NCBI GenBank assembly: GCA_034331105.1
Contig: JAXQGB010000012.1
Coordinates: 248,001 to 312,000 of the forward strand
DNA from: Caenicola sp034331105
GTDB taxonomy: Bacteria > Synergistota > Synergistia > Synergistales > Synergistaceae
DNA: 64,000 nt
Direction: 5' to 3'
This document shows, in pieces, positions 25,598-35,585 of this stretch (position 1 is the first letter of the stretch; each line of letters begins with the position of its first letter). The notes beneath the pieces were generated by a model. It was not told the origin of the DNA. It saw only the letters and a program-made list of their open reading frames with translations, and ran no database searches. The translations under genes and the position numbers were made by a program.

Positions 25598-26923
25598 ATT
25601 GCCCTTAAGCCAATTGAAGAGCCTCTTTAAAAAGAAAGCTGCGATGAGGCATCCGGAAATATCTCCCACAGGGAAAGACATCCAGATGCCCCACAGGCCA
25701 TAAAATCGCGGCAGGATGATAAGCGGGAGAAAAAGGAAAACTGCGTGACGGAATACGGAGAGCGTGATTGCTTCCCTTGCCCTTCCAAGCCCCAGAAGGG
25801 CGGAGTTTGTTATTATGGTCACTCCCATGAAGATTATGCCAATGTACGCTATCCTCATGCCCGGAACGCCTATTGCCAGAAGCTCAGGATCATCATTGAA
25901 TAGCAGTATCATCTTTTCGGCGAAGATCTCCGCGATCACGAAGCTCAAAACGTAAAAACATGTGACCATCTTGATAGCGTATTTTATCGCCATTATTACC
26001 CTGTCCGGCTTTCCGGCACCGTAATTGTACCCTATCACCGGCTGTACGGCCTCGCCTATCGCCAGCGCGGGAAGGAAGAGGATAGAATCGAGGCTCAGGA
26101 AAACTCCCATTGCTGAGAGGCCGATATCCCCACCATATTTTCTTACCATGTTGTTCATCAATGTCATATAGAATACGAAGGAGAGTTCTGTTATAAAAGG
26201 AGAGCTCCCTACAGCGAATATTTTTTTGATCACTTTCATCTTGAGCCTGATGAGGAAATGAAGCCTTATCCGTAAAGGGCTTGATCCGGAATAAAAGAAC
26301 ATGAGCCCGCAGACCGTCGCTGCTCCCTGTGCCATAACGGTCCCCAGGGCTGCTCCTTCTACCCCCATACCCATTTTTACAATAAAGAGGGCGTCAAGCA
26401 GGATGTTAGAAAAAGCTCCAAGAATCTGTGTTCCCATTGCGTAGCGAGGACTTCCGCATGCCCTTATCAGGGAATTGATACCATGTCCCATAAGTGCCAG
26501 GGGCCCCCCGATCAGGATTATCCGCAGGTAATTTCTTGCAAGGGGCAAAATTTCCTCGCTTGCGCCGGACAGTCTCAGAAGCATATCAACGCCGTATACG
26601 CTGAGCCCCATTCCTGCAAAGCCAACTGCGGCAAGAAGCATCAGTGTGTGTCCCAAGGCCTGTTCGGCAGGGCGATGTTTTTTTGCACCTCTCAATATTG
26701 CGACTCTTGAGGATCCGCCAACTCCGATGAGGAGAGAGAAGGAAAACATCAGCAGCATTACCGGAAAAGAGAGTGTGATAGCCGCCAGTCCGCTTGTTCC
26801 CACGTATCTTCCAACGAAAATACGGTCAACGATGTTGTATATAGCTCCGGCTACCATCCCGACCATTGCAGGCATCGCAAAATGGATCAGGAGCTTTGGT
26901 ATCTTCTCCTCATCGATCAGCAT
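25577..26923 (-). CDS. MATE-family multidrug/metabolite exporter
   Basis: A 448-residue membrane protein with about 12 segments. It opens PKLLIHFAMPAMVGMVAGAIYNIVDRIFVG, which is the MATE signature including the first substrate-facing helix. The second half starts near residue 230 with IKKIFAVGSSPFITEL. It expels cationic compounds using a sodium or proton gradient. A longer frame adds 55 residues that look non-native, so I use the ATG at 26921-26923 with AAGG a few bases upstream. Substrate unknown. Confidence 0.88.
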   Translation of the reverse strand: MLIDEEKIPKLLIHFAMPAMVGMVAGAIYNIVDRIFVGRYVGTSGLAAITLSFPVMLLMFSFSLLIGVGGSSRVAILRGAKKHRPAEQALGHTLMLLAAVGFAGMGLSVYGVDMLLRLSGASEEILPLARNYLRIILIGGPLALMGHGINSLIRACGSPRYAMGTQILGAFSNILLDALFIVKMGMGVEGAALGTVMAQGAATVCGLMFFYSGSSPLRIRLHFLIRLKMKVIKKIFAVGSSPFITELSFVFYMTLMNNMVRKYGGDIGLSAMGVFLSLDSILFLPALAIGEAVQPVIGYNYGAGKPDRVIMAIKYAIKMVTCFYVLSFVIAEIFAEKMILLFNDDPELLAIGVPGMRIAYIGIIFMGVTIITNSALLGLGRAREAITLSVFRHAVFLFLPLIILPRFYGLWGIWMSFPVGDISGCLIAAFFLKRLFNWLKGNSAVFSD

Positions 26924-27345
26924 TTGCCTTTTTTCCAGATCAGCCGGTTGGGTAATTGAGCATCGATCCTTTCGCGCATCAAAGAGGGACCGGGACATTA
27001 TACAACAAGGGCATACGTGCGGGCATCGGTCAATGATGCCCTGCAGTAAAACAAGATAAGGAGATCCTCTGCCTCCCCTTTTCAGCATTTATTCATATTT
27101 TTGAAGTTTGGTAATATAATTTAAACAGCTAAAGGACTGGCGCTATTGCATTAATTATCAATATAAGTTCTCTTTTGTTTTCACCGTGACATATGACGTA
27201 ATAACATTTAAAAACACAATAATTATTTAAATTAAAACCATGTTAAATTAGATACTGGTTCAATCGAAGGATGACAATAAATAGTTTCTTTACTTTTTTG
27301 TTGACACCTTTACTAAAAATTTAAGAAAAGATCTGGTGCTGCTCT
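26924..27345. other. Divergent intergenic region
   Basis: 422 bases between the divergent MATE and sensor genes. GGGCATC and GATGCCC form a hairpin near 27021-27041, without a T run, in the probable MATE leader. A perfect TTGACA lies at 27301-27306 ahead of the sensor gene, but the matching -10 is poor. Nothing else stands out. Confidence 0.5.
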
Positions 27346-30285
27346 GTGAAGAATATTTACCGCTTTTTCGCTGCAATACTTATGCTTCTGGCAGTTTCTC
27401 AAGCATCTGCGGAGACGATGTCCATTGCCGGATATACTCAGACTCTCTTCAACTCCGACAGCGAAATGGAATCAAATGACGCAAACGACGTGATCCAGAC
27501 CCGTGACGGGTATATATGGGCCGCAAGTTACCGCGGCCTTCTCAGATATGACGGAAAGACATTCACGAGGTACAGCAAGGATTCATCAAAAGAATTCGCA
27601 GCGTCAAGTGCAACATGCCTACATGAAGATAAGGCAGGAAGGCTATGGATAGGGACAAACCTGGAGGGGCTTTACTGTCTGGAGGAAGGAAAGTTCAGAC
27701 GGATCCCGAATCTGGCTGACAGCGCCTTTGACCTTATCAGAGCCGTGACCTCAGACAGCAGGGGCAATATCTTTGTTGGATCAAGCGGCGGGATCGGGGT
27801 GCTGACTGAGGAAGGCATCAGACGCGTAGAGCTTGGGGACTTCGATTCAGAGTTTATTTTCGGACTTGTATGCGACAGGGAGGACAATATCTGGGGAGTC
27901 TCGCGAAGCGGAAGGGCCATCGTTTTCAAAGATGGCCGGATCAGGCAGGCGTTCGATGAAAAGGATATTCCCGGACATGGCTCCATAAGCCTCCTGGTGC
28001 GTTCAGACGGGACAGTTATTGCAGGATTGACTGACGGCGGCATCGCTAGGGCAGAAATGAAAAACGGGAGCTATGTTTTCGGTGAACTTTTCCCTTCCGC
28101 CGGGATCATCGGCATAAACGGCCTTTACGAGGACAGGAAAAATCGTCTTTGGGCCTGCGGCGACAATGGTTTTGGATACTATAACGAGAAGTATGATTTC
28201 GTCTCAGTTAAGGGAGGCCTCATAAACAATTCCCTGGAAAAAATATATCAGGATTATGAGGGTAACTTCTGGCTGGCATCTTCAAGAGAGGGACTTCTCC
28301 ACATAGTCAGGAATAAATTTATGAACATAAATTTTGCAGCATCACTTCCCAGGGGTGTTGTAAACTCTGTACAGCCATTCGGCGGACTGATATACATAGC
28401 GACTGACGAGGGGCTTAATGCTGTTGACAGCGGTTATCAAAGAGTAGAGGACCGGTTAACGGAAAGATTTAAAGGTGTGAGGATCAGAAACCTGATGAAA
28501 GACTCAGGGGGCAGGCTTTGGGTAAGCACATACAATGCAGGCGGTCTGGTAAGCGTGGATCCTGCAGGAAAAATGAAAGTCTATTCTAAAAAAGATGGGC
28601 TGCCAAATGAAAACATCCGGATGTCACTTGAACTGAGCAACGGAGACATTGCGGTCGCCACTAATGACGGAGCAGGGATCATCAGGAACGGAAAAATTAT
28701 AAAGACATACACTCAGCAAGACGGCTTATTCAACTCAACTATCCTCAATATGTGCGAAGACGACAAGGGAAGGTTATATCTTGGAAGCGACGGAGGAGGT
28801 ATATTCTGCGCGGAAGAGGGCGTTTTGAAAAATTACGGCAAAAAAGAGGGACTTAGGTCCGGAGTAATACTCAGAATGCTGCATGACGGGGAAAACGGCG
28901 GTATCTGGATAAGCACATCCACCTCTCTTGATTTTTTCAAAAACTCTGAGTTCCATCCCATACCGGTTCAGCCTGACCTTGTAGGCGCAGGTTTATATGA
29001 CATAAAGAAAACTCCCGATGGCAGACTGATGCTCCTTACCGACACCGGGGTCCATATTGCAGATGCCCGGGATCTACTTTCGGGCAAAACGCCTTCATTC
29101 ACATCTTACTCGAAGAAAGACGGACTTCGTTCATCGGTAACGGCAAATTCCTGGAGTTACACGGACCATGATGGGAAGCTCTATCTCTGCTGTGCAAACG
29201 GCGCCTATGAAATTGATCTGATAAACGTTCTCATAAATAATGAAAGTCCCAAAATAGCAATAAGAAAAGCAGAAGTGGACGGGATGGTCTATGAAAACCC
29301 TAAGAAACTCACCCTGTCCAGTGATGTCAAAAGGCTGACGCTTCATCTCGCAGTGTTGAGTTACGTAAATCCGGAGTACAACAGGGCCGAATTTTCACTG
29401 AAAGGTTTCGATAATGAAAAAACAGTCAGTATGATCAAAGATCTGACTCCAATAACCTATACAAATCTTTCCGGTGGAGAATACACCTTCGAATTCAACG
29501 CGGCCAACAGTGACGGTATCCCGGCAGCAACGCCTGTGAACCTTGTGATAACTAAGGAAAAACTTCTGCTTGAACAGCCGCTGTTCATACTTGCATTGAT
29601 CACTTTAGCTGCGGCTGTAATAATACTCATGACCCGGGCATACTATCGGCGCAGGAATGCAGAACTTGAAAAACGTCAGGCGGAGCTGCGCGCCATAACC
29701 GTACAGTCGATCACGGCCATAGCCAATACTATAGATGCGAAGGACCCTTATACGAAGGGACATTCTGCACGTGTTGCCGAATATGCCGTCAGTATCGCCA
29801 AGAAGATCGGTCTTGATGCGGACAAGATCGACAATCTCTACTATACGGCCCTACTCCATGACATAGGTAAAATTGGTATCTCTGACAAGATACTGAAAAA
29901 AGAGGGCAAACTTACTGATGAGGAATATGAGCTAATGAAACAGCACCCCGCGATCGGTGGGGACATTCTGGAGAGCATTTCCATAATCAATGACATAAAA
30001 GAGGGTGCGGCCTTTCACCACGAAAAATATGACGGCACAGGCTACAATACCGGCCTTAAGGGTGAACATATCCCCGTTACTGCCAGGATCATCTGTGTGG
30101 CAGACTCTTTTGATGCAATGGCAACAACAAGACCTTACAGAGAACAAAGATCCTTGGAATATATAATTTCGGAGCTGAAGACGAACGAGGGGACACAATT
30201 TGATCCATTGATCGCAGAAATTATGATCGGCCTTATTGACAGTGGAGAGATCAAGGTAAGGCAGGATGGAGAGGATCAGCAATAA
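27346..30285 (+). CDS. Beta-propeller sensor with HD-GYP-type output
   Basis: A 979-residue one-piece signalling protein. A signal peptide or anchor at residues 1-22 leads to a periplasmic two-propeller sensor (residues 25-620) with many Reg_prop-like repeats such as DRLWACGDNGFGYY-type blades. Next come a Y_Y_Y-like domain (640-735, YNRAEFSLKGFDN), one membrane helix (747-767), and an HD-GYP phosphodiesterase (790-965). HSARVAEYA, LLHDIGKIGISD, QHPAIGGDIL and HHEKYDGTGY are intact, so metal ligands are present. The proline of the GYP motif is replaced by asparagine (GYN). It probably degrades cyclic di-GMP in response to an external ligand. GTG start. Confidence 0.88.
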   Translation: MKNIYRFFAAILMLLAVSQASAETMSIAGYTQTLFNSDSEMESNDANDVIQTRDGYIWAASYRGLLRYDGKTFTRYSKDSSKEFAASSATCLHEDKAGRLWIGTNLEGLYCLEEGKFRRIPNLADSAFDLIRAVTSDSRGNIFVGSSGGIGVLTEEGIRRVELGDFDSEFIFGLVCDREDNIWGVSRSGRAIVFKDGRIRQAFDEKDIPGHGSISLLVRSDGTVIAGLTDGGIARAEMKNGSYVFGELFPSAGIIGINGLYEDRKNRLWACGDNGFGYYNEKYDFVSVKGGLINNSLEKIYQDYEGNFWLASSREGLLHIVRNKFMNINFAASLPRGVVNSVQPFGGLIYIATDEGLNAVDSGYQRVEDRLTERFKGVRIRNLMKDSGGRLWVSTYNAGGLVSVDPAGKMKVYSKKDGLPNENIRMSLELSNGDIAVATNDGAGIIRNGKIIKTYTQQDGLFNSTILNMCEDDKGRLYLGSDGGGIFCAEEGVLKNYGKKEGLRSGVILRMLHDGENGGIWISTSTSLDFFKNSEFHPIPVQPDLVGAGLYDIKKTPDGRLMLLTDTGVHIADARDLLSGKTPSFTSYSKKDGLRSSVTANSWSYTDHDGKLYLCCANGAYEIDLINVLINNESPKIAIRKAEVDGMVYENPKKLTLSSDVKRLTLHLAVLSYVNPEYNRAEFSLKGFDNEKTVSMIKDLTPITYTNLSGGEYTFEFNAANSDGIPAATPVNLVITKEKLLLEQPLFILALITLAAAVIILMTRAYYRRRNAELEKRQAELRAITVQSITAIANTIDAKDPYTKGHSARVAEYAVSIAKKIGLDADKIDNLYYTALLHDIGKIGISDKILKKEGKLTDEEYELMKQHPAIGGDILESISIINDIKEGAAFHHEKYDGTGYNTGLKGEHIPVTARIICVADSFDAMATTRPYREQRSLEYIISELKTNEGTQFDPLIAEIMIGLIDSGEIKVRQDGEDQQ

Positions 30286-30394
30286 AACATAGATACTTGA
30301 GATCATTTTTTGAATTTGCTTAGGGATCGCCCTTCACTGCTGTTTTCGTGAAAACCCCCGCTTTTGCCGGGTGATGTTAGCTGCCAGGCCCTGA

Positions 30395-31870
30395 TCATCG
30401 GATCCGCAGGTAAAAGGCTTCCGAGCCCCCTTCGATCTCAATGCCCTTTTCATCATAAGCATCAACGTAAACGGTCATGATCCTATCGTTGAGGAGCTTG
30501 GGCAGATCGAAAAAATGGCGGAATTCATATATTGAATCAAGAGACCATTCTCCATCAGAGCTCCTGTAATTCCTTTCAAGGAATACCTCTTTTGACTCCT
30601 CGTGAATAACACCGTCGATCATGTCTGTGAACCTGTACCGTATGTGGCTTATTCGGTTTCCAACCTCAAAAGTACCGTCATCGTTCGGTATGACCTCAGA
30701 GAGCATCGGCTGGATGGGAGATACCGCCCCGCAGATCGCAAGCGGCGTATCCGGGTCTACTGATACGGAATCATGAACGTTCCAGTCAACTGTTCCGATC
30801 GTATCTTCCGGGTAATAGCGGTCCTTTATATCACCTGTTTCGGCACGTAAAAGCTCAAGCCTGTCGCCGTTTTCGAACGCGACGATCTTCCCTTTCTTTA
30901 TGTCTGATCCGTACCATGTTCCGAACCGCAGGGAGGGTTCTCCTATGTCGTAGTGATAGTAGATGACATCCTCGGAATCAAGCCAACCCTCGAAAGCCAT
31001 ACGTCCGATCTCGACCTCCTGGGTCGCGCACCTTTTGTCCTTTATGTTGTAAATTACCGCATGCACTCTCCCCCCGACGTACTCAAGGGCATCGTTTGCC
31101 CTCCATCTGCGCGGGATCTCGTATACTGAGCCGTCTGCGCATCGCCAGTATCCGGGAAAAAGATCCCTGTATATGCGAAACCCGTTTTCTTCAGCGAAAG
31201 AGACGACAGCCTTCATGTGTTCATCAGGCGAAAACCTTGCGAGGACCTTCTCCTGAACCGTTCCGAACATAACATCTGCCTCCGCTCGGGCGAGGACTTG
31301 CCCTCCGGCCTGAGCAGTAACTATTATCCTGTAGAGCTTCCATCCAAGTTCCTCGGGGTATGTGTATGCGGTATCAAAATCTTTGGTCACGCCGCCCTGG
31401 ATCAGTACTGCAAAACTGTCTTCCGTCACTACGGCTTTCAGTGAGGGGTCAAAAAAACTCTCCGGGTCCCCGTGTCTGTATACGAGGTCAGGGGGAGGGG
31501 ATCGGTAGAGTTCCTCACGGCTTATATCCACCCATGGGGCTTTTCCTTCGTATCTGTAATAAATGTCTCTTTCAGGTGTCAGGCCTGTAAGAGGGTCAAC
31601 GCGGCTGCTGACGTTCCGGAGGGGAGAAATATATCCGTCTCTGGCAAGGCCTGTCTCTGCAACATCAACCCTTATATCGAAAGGCATATCCTCAGGTCTT
31701 AGACCTTCACGTTCTATTCTGCCGATAACGTAAAAGTCCCTTCCTGATTCAAGCACCTGCTCATCTGCAGAAGGAGCAAGGATCGAGATGACCACAGCCT
31801 CTGCGTTCATAACAGAAGCGTATACAAGGAGGCATGCTGATACAGTGATTATATTAAAAAATTTTTTCAT
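30395..31870 (-). CDS. Exported protein of unknown function
   Basis: I do not recognise this 491-residue protein. It has a clear signal peptide (residues 1-23, ending NAEA) and no membrane helix after it. The body is rich in beta-strands and aromatic and acidic residues, with repeated YYHYDIG / YYRYEGK-like segments, only a few cysteines and no metal motif I can name. GGAGG upstream supports the ATG at 31868-31870; a longer frame adds 15 unlikely residues. It probably lies in the periplasm or outside the cell. It is flanked by unrelated single-gene units. Confidence 0.75.
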   Translation of the reverse strand: MKKFFNIITVSACLLVYASVMNAEAVVISILAPSADEQVLESGRDFYVIGRIEREGLRPEDMPFDIRVDVAETGLARDGYISPLRNVSSRVDPLTGLTPERDIYYRYEGKAPWVDISREELYRSPPPDLVYRHGDPESFFDPSLKAVVTEDSFAVLIQGGVTKDFDTAYTYPEELGWKLYRIIVTAQAGGQVLARAEADVMFGTVQEKVLARFSPDEHMKAVVSFAEENGFRIYRDLFPGYWRCADGSVYEIPRRWRANDALEYVGGRVHAVIYNIKDKRCATQEVEIGRMAFEGWLDSEDVIYYHYDIGEPSLRFGTWYGSDIKKGKIVAFENGDRLELLRAETGDIKDRYYPEDTIGTVDWNVHDSVSVDPDTPLAICGAVSPIQPMLSEVIPNDDGTFEVGNRISHIRYRFTDMIDGVIHEESKEVFLERNYRSSDGEWSLDSIYEFRHFFDLPKLLNDRIMTVYVDAYDEKGIEIEGGSEAFYLRIR

Positions 31871-32001
31871 CCAGTCGCCCCCTCCTCTCTGATCAAATGC
31901 CCGGTCAGATCTCATTCACGTAAAGATAATATGTTCCTTGCAATCATACATCAAAGAGAAAACCCTGTTCAATATAATAATATAACGGGGGGATGAGAAT
32001 G

Positions 32002-32037
32002 AAAAAAGGCGGCCTTCCTCAAGGAAGAAGACCGCCT
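32002..32037 (-). terminator. Terminator of the FAD oxidoreductase gene
   Basis: On the minus strand a GGCGGTCTTCTTCC arm pairs with GGAAGGCCGCC around TTGA, followed by six T. It lies about 30 bases past the stop codon. Confidence 0.88.
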
Positions 32038-32063
32038 GCATAAAACTTCTGAGATGTCCTCAG

Positions 32064-34058
32064 TTATTTTTTAACTTCGGTTTCAGGTGCTGCCTTTAAG
32101 ATAGCCAGAACAGTGCTTGCCAGCTTTCCCTTTGAAAGGGGTTTTTCGCCGGCCAGGCCATCTATGACACTGCTGTACAGCTTCAGATCTTTTTTGAAAA
32201 GCTCCTGAAGCCACTCAGAAAATTCGTTTATACTAACAGGTCCCTCAAGATCTCTATTTGGGAATTTCTTTATCCCAAGAGCCCTTCTGAAAACGTCCCT
32301 GACTTCTACCCAATGCATTTCGTCATATACACCAAATATTTTTTCAGAGAGAGGGTCCATGTACCCATATAGCATTGATGCTTCGACTCCTGCCCATGAG
32401 GCGGCGTAAGCTGGAACATCTTCAAATTCGAAGAGTGAAAGCCTGCTTTTTGACCTCCAGAGCTCTGTCTGGACATCTATGGGGCGCAGTTTCCTTGGCT
32501 GAAGTTTCTTTATGACAGAGACAGCCGCGATAGCTCCTGCAGCCTGACCTGTGAGCATCGTTACGGGCTGCAGTCTTGTAGATCCGTTGACCACTCTTGA
32601 GACAGAGATATTTTTTTCTGCTGCGAGCAGCCCATCAAGTTTTTCAGGTACGAATACCCCAAAGGGTATCTGAAAGAGCCCACCGTCCCCGTTCCAGTCA
32701 TTCGGTATCTTTTCAATTGTCTCGCCCAGGTCTGCCTCAAGGTAGATAGTATCATTCTTACCATGTATATCTATGGGGTATTCGCCTAGGGCAAGGCTGT
32801 CAGGCTTTGATGTCAGAGTCCTCCCGAGACTCTCATCCCTAAGGATATCCTGCACTGTCATTGTATAGAGACCCACAAGTCTCCTGCTTTCCCGTACATA
32901 GGGGAAAGGCGGAAAGTGAGCAAGGATCAAGTGGTATTCTTCCGGTATATCGGTCCAGTCCACGCTGAACCACTGACCATAGCCCTGTCTGTCATCCACA
33001 GACCAATCAGACATCCCGAGCTCGGTCTGCAGGTAATATAGAAAAGCAAGAGTTTTGATCATGGCTTCCTTTGTTGTCAGGGCGCGAAAATTCGGGCTTT
33101 CAAGAAATTCAGCGGAAAGGCCGGGAGAGTCGCCATTTGATCCCGGATAATCGTTTGCCCAGTTTATGACAGTCTTTGTTATTCTGGACCATGTTTCAGG
33201 CCTTCCGCCGTCTATGACCGCATTGTTGGAAGGATCTGGTATGGCGCGGTAAGCATTGTGCACCACAGGATTAAAAGGAGATTCTCCAGGCCACGTATTG
33301 CCCTTTTTTCTTATCGTCATTCTGAATTTGAAAAGATAATCCGTATACCTGGGGGGCGGGCTATAGAGTTTTAGTTCAGGAGGAAGTCCTTCTTTGTATT
33401 GTTTTATGACTGCAGGATAGGTTATATCCTGGATTATGGCGTTTTTGTCCTTTGCAGGAGCGATCGTATTGCCGGAACGATATCGCGCTCCGGAGAGAGC
33501 AATGAAGTCTCCGTATTCAGTTGCGTCAATAAATACTTTTGCAGAAAACGCTACATCTTTTCCATTTACCTTAAAAACGGCAGATCTGACTCTGTTTTCA
33601 TCGATGTTGACAGAGAGCGGACTTGCTTTAAGAATTATTTCGACAAGCCCCGCCTTGCTCAGCATATCTTTTAATATCATCTGGCCGACCCATGGTTCGA
33701 AGGCGATGGTGTCGCTTCCCCAGTAGCAAATGTTAACGCTTGTGTTCCTCGCCGAATAGTATTCCCTGACCTTGGTTATGAACTCAAGATATATACCTGT
33801 ACGGGTCTTTGTCTTGTCGTCCATCGTCGAGACGGCAGCCCCTGTCATCTGCCCGCCTATCCAGTCGGATTCCTCGATAAGGGCAACGGACATTCCCATC
33901 CTTGCCGCCTGTATGGCTGCCGAGCATCCGCCGGAGCCGGCGCCTATTACCGCAACATCATATAGCCTCTCCTCGAGTGCGTATGCGCTGCCGGTGGATA
34001 TCGAAATAAGGATAAATATTAAAGAAGCGATCAAAGAAATATTTTTTTGCAAAACCAT
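32064..34058 (-). CDS. Exported FAD-dependent oxidoreductase
   Basis: A 664-residue protein. A signal peptide (residues 1-27, ending AYA) comes first. The FAD fold follows at once: VAVIGAGSGGCSAAIQAARMG near residue 36 and IEESDWIGGQMTGAA. A second FAD contact, RLQPVTMLTGQAAGAIAA, lies near residue 505. It resembles the FAD_oxidored family, whose members act on varied substrates. No haem-binding CxxCH or flavin-transfer motif is seen. About 130 C-terminal residues look like a separate helical domain. It probably works in the periplasm with an unknown electron partner. The Shine-Dalgarno sequence is close to the ATG. Confidence 0.8.
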   Translation of the reverse strand: MVLQKNISLIASLIFILISISTGSAYALEERLYDVAVIGAGSGGCSAAIQAARMGMSVALIEESDWIGGQMTGAAVSTMDDKTKTRTGIYLEFITKVREYYSARNTSVNICYWGSDTIAFEPWVGQMILKDMLSKAGLVEIILKASPLSVNIDENRVRSAVFKVNGKDVAFSAKVFIDATEYGDFIALSGARYRSGNTIAPAKDKNAIIQDITYPAVIKQYKEGLPPELKLYSPPPRYTDYLFKFRMTIRKKGNTWPGESPFNPVVHNAYRAIPDPSNNAVIDGGRPETWSRITKTVINWANDYPGSNGDSPGLSAEFLESPNFRALTTKEAMIKTLAFLYYLQTELGMSDWSVDDRQGYGQWFSVDWTDIPEEYHLILAHFPPFPYVRESRRLVGLYTMTVQDILRDESLGRTLTSKPDSLALGEYPIDIHGKNDTIYLEADLGETIEKIPNDWNGDGGLFQIPFGVFVPEKLDGLLAAEKNISVSRVVNGSTRLQPVTMLTGQAAGAIAAVSVIKKLQPRKLRPIDVQTELWRSKSRLSLFEFEDVPAYAASWAGVEASMLYGYMDPLSEKIFGVYDEMHWVEVRDVFRRALGIKKFPNRDLEGPVSINEFSEWLQELFKKDLKLYSSVIDGLAGEKPLSKGKLASTVLAILKAAPETEVKK

Positions 34059-34194
34059 GACCCCCGCAAAAAACCGGAATTTTATCGTAGTATTGTATAT
34101 TATTTTTATAAGTTTTTATATTAAAAACGTATCAGAAGCTGGGTTTTCTTCGGTGAATTGATGTTTCTCTCAAAAGAGTTACGCAATTCGTTCT

Positions 34195-34243
34195 CCTAAA
34201 AAAAGAAAGGACCGGCATGCCTTCGAAAAGACACGCCAGTCCT
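34195..34243 (-). terminator. Terminator of the BMP binding-protein gene
   Basis: On the minus strand AGGACTGGC pairs with GCCGGTCCT (one G-T pair, with further inner pairing), followed by a long T-rich tail. Confidence 0.85.
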
Positions 34244-34261
34244 GAAATTTCTCAGGTCTGC

Positions 34262-35344
34262 TTATTTGGGAATGGTTCCCTCTACGCCCTCGACAAACCA
34301 GCTCATGCTGAGCATCTCCCCGTCGTTGAGGCTTTTGCCCTGCTGGACTGCCACCTTACCGTCCTGTCCCTTGATGGGTCCGTAGAAGACGTCCCATTTT
34401 CCGTCAAGGATCTTTTTCTTTTCGGCAGCTACAAGTTTCTTTGTATCTTCAGAAACAGCCTTTCCGTAAGCAGAGAGGTCGACCATGCCGTCCTTCATGC
34501 TCCACCAGATCTGCTCAGATTTCCAGGTGCCCTTCTCAATGTTCTTGACTGCGTAGTCATAGTACTTGCCCCAGTTCCATATAGGAGTTACGAGGTGGCG
34601 TGTAGGAGCATACTTGTCCATCGGGTTGTTGTACCCGATGACCCACATGCCGAGCTCTTCTGCGGCCTGGGGGGCTCCGCCTGTATCAGCGTGCATTGCT
34701 ATTGTGTCACATTTAGCATCGTAGAGTGCCTTTGTAGCTTCTTTTTCCTTTGCAGGGTCATGCCATGAGAATATCCAAACGACCTTTACCTTTGCTTTTG
34801 GATTGGCTTTGCGGACTCCGAGGGTAAAGGCATTGATCCCGCGGATGACTTCGGGGATCGGATAGGCTGCTACATAACCGATAAGGTTGGATTTCGTTGC
34901 TTTGCCCGCGACGAGTCCGGAAAGGTAACGGGGCTGGTACATGCGGCCGAAGTAGGTGCTTACGTTCGGAGCAACTTTGTAGCCTGAGCAGTGCATGAAA
35001 TATACGTCGGGATATTTCTTGGCTACGTTGATGACGTGATCCATGTAACCGAACGAGTTTGCGAAAATAACCTTAGATCCGTTGCGTACAGCCGTCTCCA
35101 TTACTCTCTCTGCATCGGGGCCTTCAGGGACAGATTCAACTATCGAGCCCTTGATGCCCGGGTTGAGCTTCTCCATCATTTTGCGGCCCTGGTCGTGCAT
35201 GAAGTTGTAGCCGCCGTCACCTACAGGACCGACATATACGAATGTCGGTTTCTGGTCGCTCATCTTGATCGGGCCCAAAGCTGCGAACGCTGCTGCAGCA
35301 AAGCAAAGAACAAGTAAAAATGCAATAATTCCGCGTTTTTTCAT
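34262..35344 (-). CDS. BMP-family (PnrA-like) ABC substrate-binding protein
   Basis: A 360-residue periplasmic receptor. The signal peptide ends in AFAALG, without a lipobox cysteine, unlike the lipoproteins of Gram-positive bacteria. PTFVYVGPVGDGGYNFMHDQGRKMM near residue 33 and VSTYFGRMYQPRYLSGLVAG near residue 130 are BMP family blocks. Members bind nucleosides or related compounds. No permease genes adjoin; an ATPase of the matching type sits about 8 kb away at 42169, with the Rnf operon between them. GGGGAGG precedes the ATG. Confidence 0.9.
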   Translation of the reverse strand: MKKRGIIAFLLVLCFAAAAFAALGPIKMSDQKPTFVYVGPVGDGGYNFMHDQGRKMMEKLNPGIKGSIVESVPEGPDAERVMETAVRNGSKVIFANSFGYMDHVINVAKKYPDVYFMHCSGYKVAPNVSTYFGRMYQPRYLSGLVAGKATKSNLIGYVAAYPIPEVIRGINAFTLGVRKANPKAKVKVVWIFSWHDPAKEKEATKALYDAKCDTIAMHADTGGAPQAAEELGMWVIGYNNPMDKYAPTRHLVTPIWNWGKYYDYAVKNIEKGTWKSEQIWWSMKDGMVDLSAYGKAVSEDTKKLVAAEKKKILDGKWDVFYGPIKGQDGKVAVQQGKSLNDGEMLSMSWFVEGVEGTIPK

Positions 35345-35436
35345 TTTAAAAGATCCTCCCCTTGATTTGATCTCCGACTGCGGAGACCTGATTGATGATC
35401 GCTTGTTTGCTGACCTCTTAACTGCAGTGTAAGAAT

Positions 35437-35465
35437 ATCATAACAATAAATTTTTTGCCATGTAA
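35437..35465 (-). promoter_or_regulatory. Promoter of the BMP gene
   Basis: On the minus strand TTACAT, a 17-base gap, then TATGAT. It gives a leader of about 85 bases. Confidence 0.5.
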
Positions 35466-35557
35466 TTCCTTTACATAAATCATCTATTTTACAGATATGT
35501 TTGAATTGATATATTTCACAAATTGGGCGGAGATTGTTGTCGGATGTAAGTGATATT

Positions 35558-35585
35558 TTGTTTTTGCAGTCTTATGGAATATAAT
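35558..35585 (+). promoter_or_regulatory. Promoter of the aminotransferase gene
   Basis: TTGTTT, a 16-base gap, then a perfect TATAAT. It gives a leader of about 100 bases. Confidence 0.5.
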
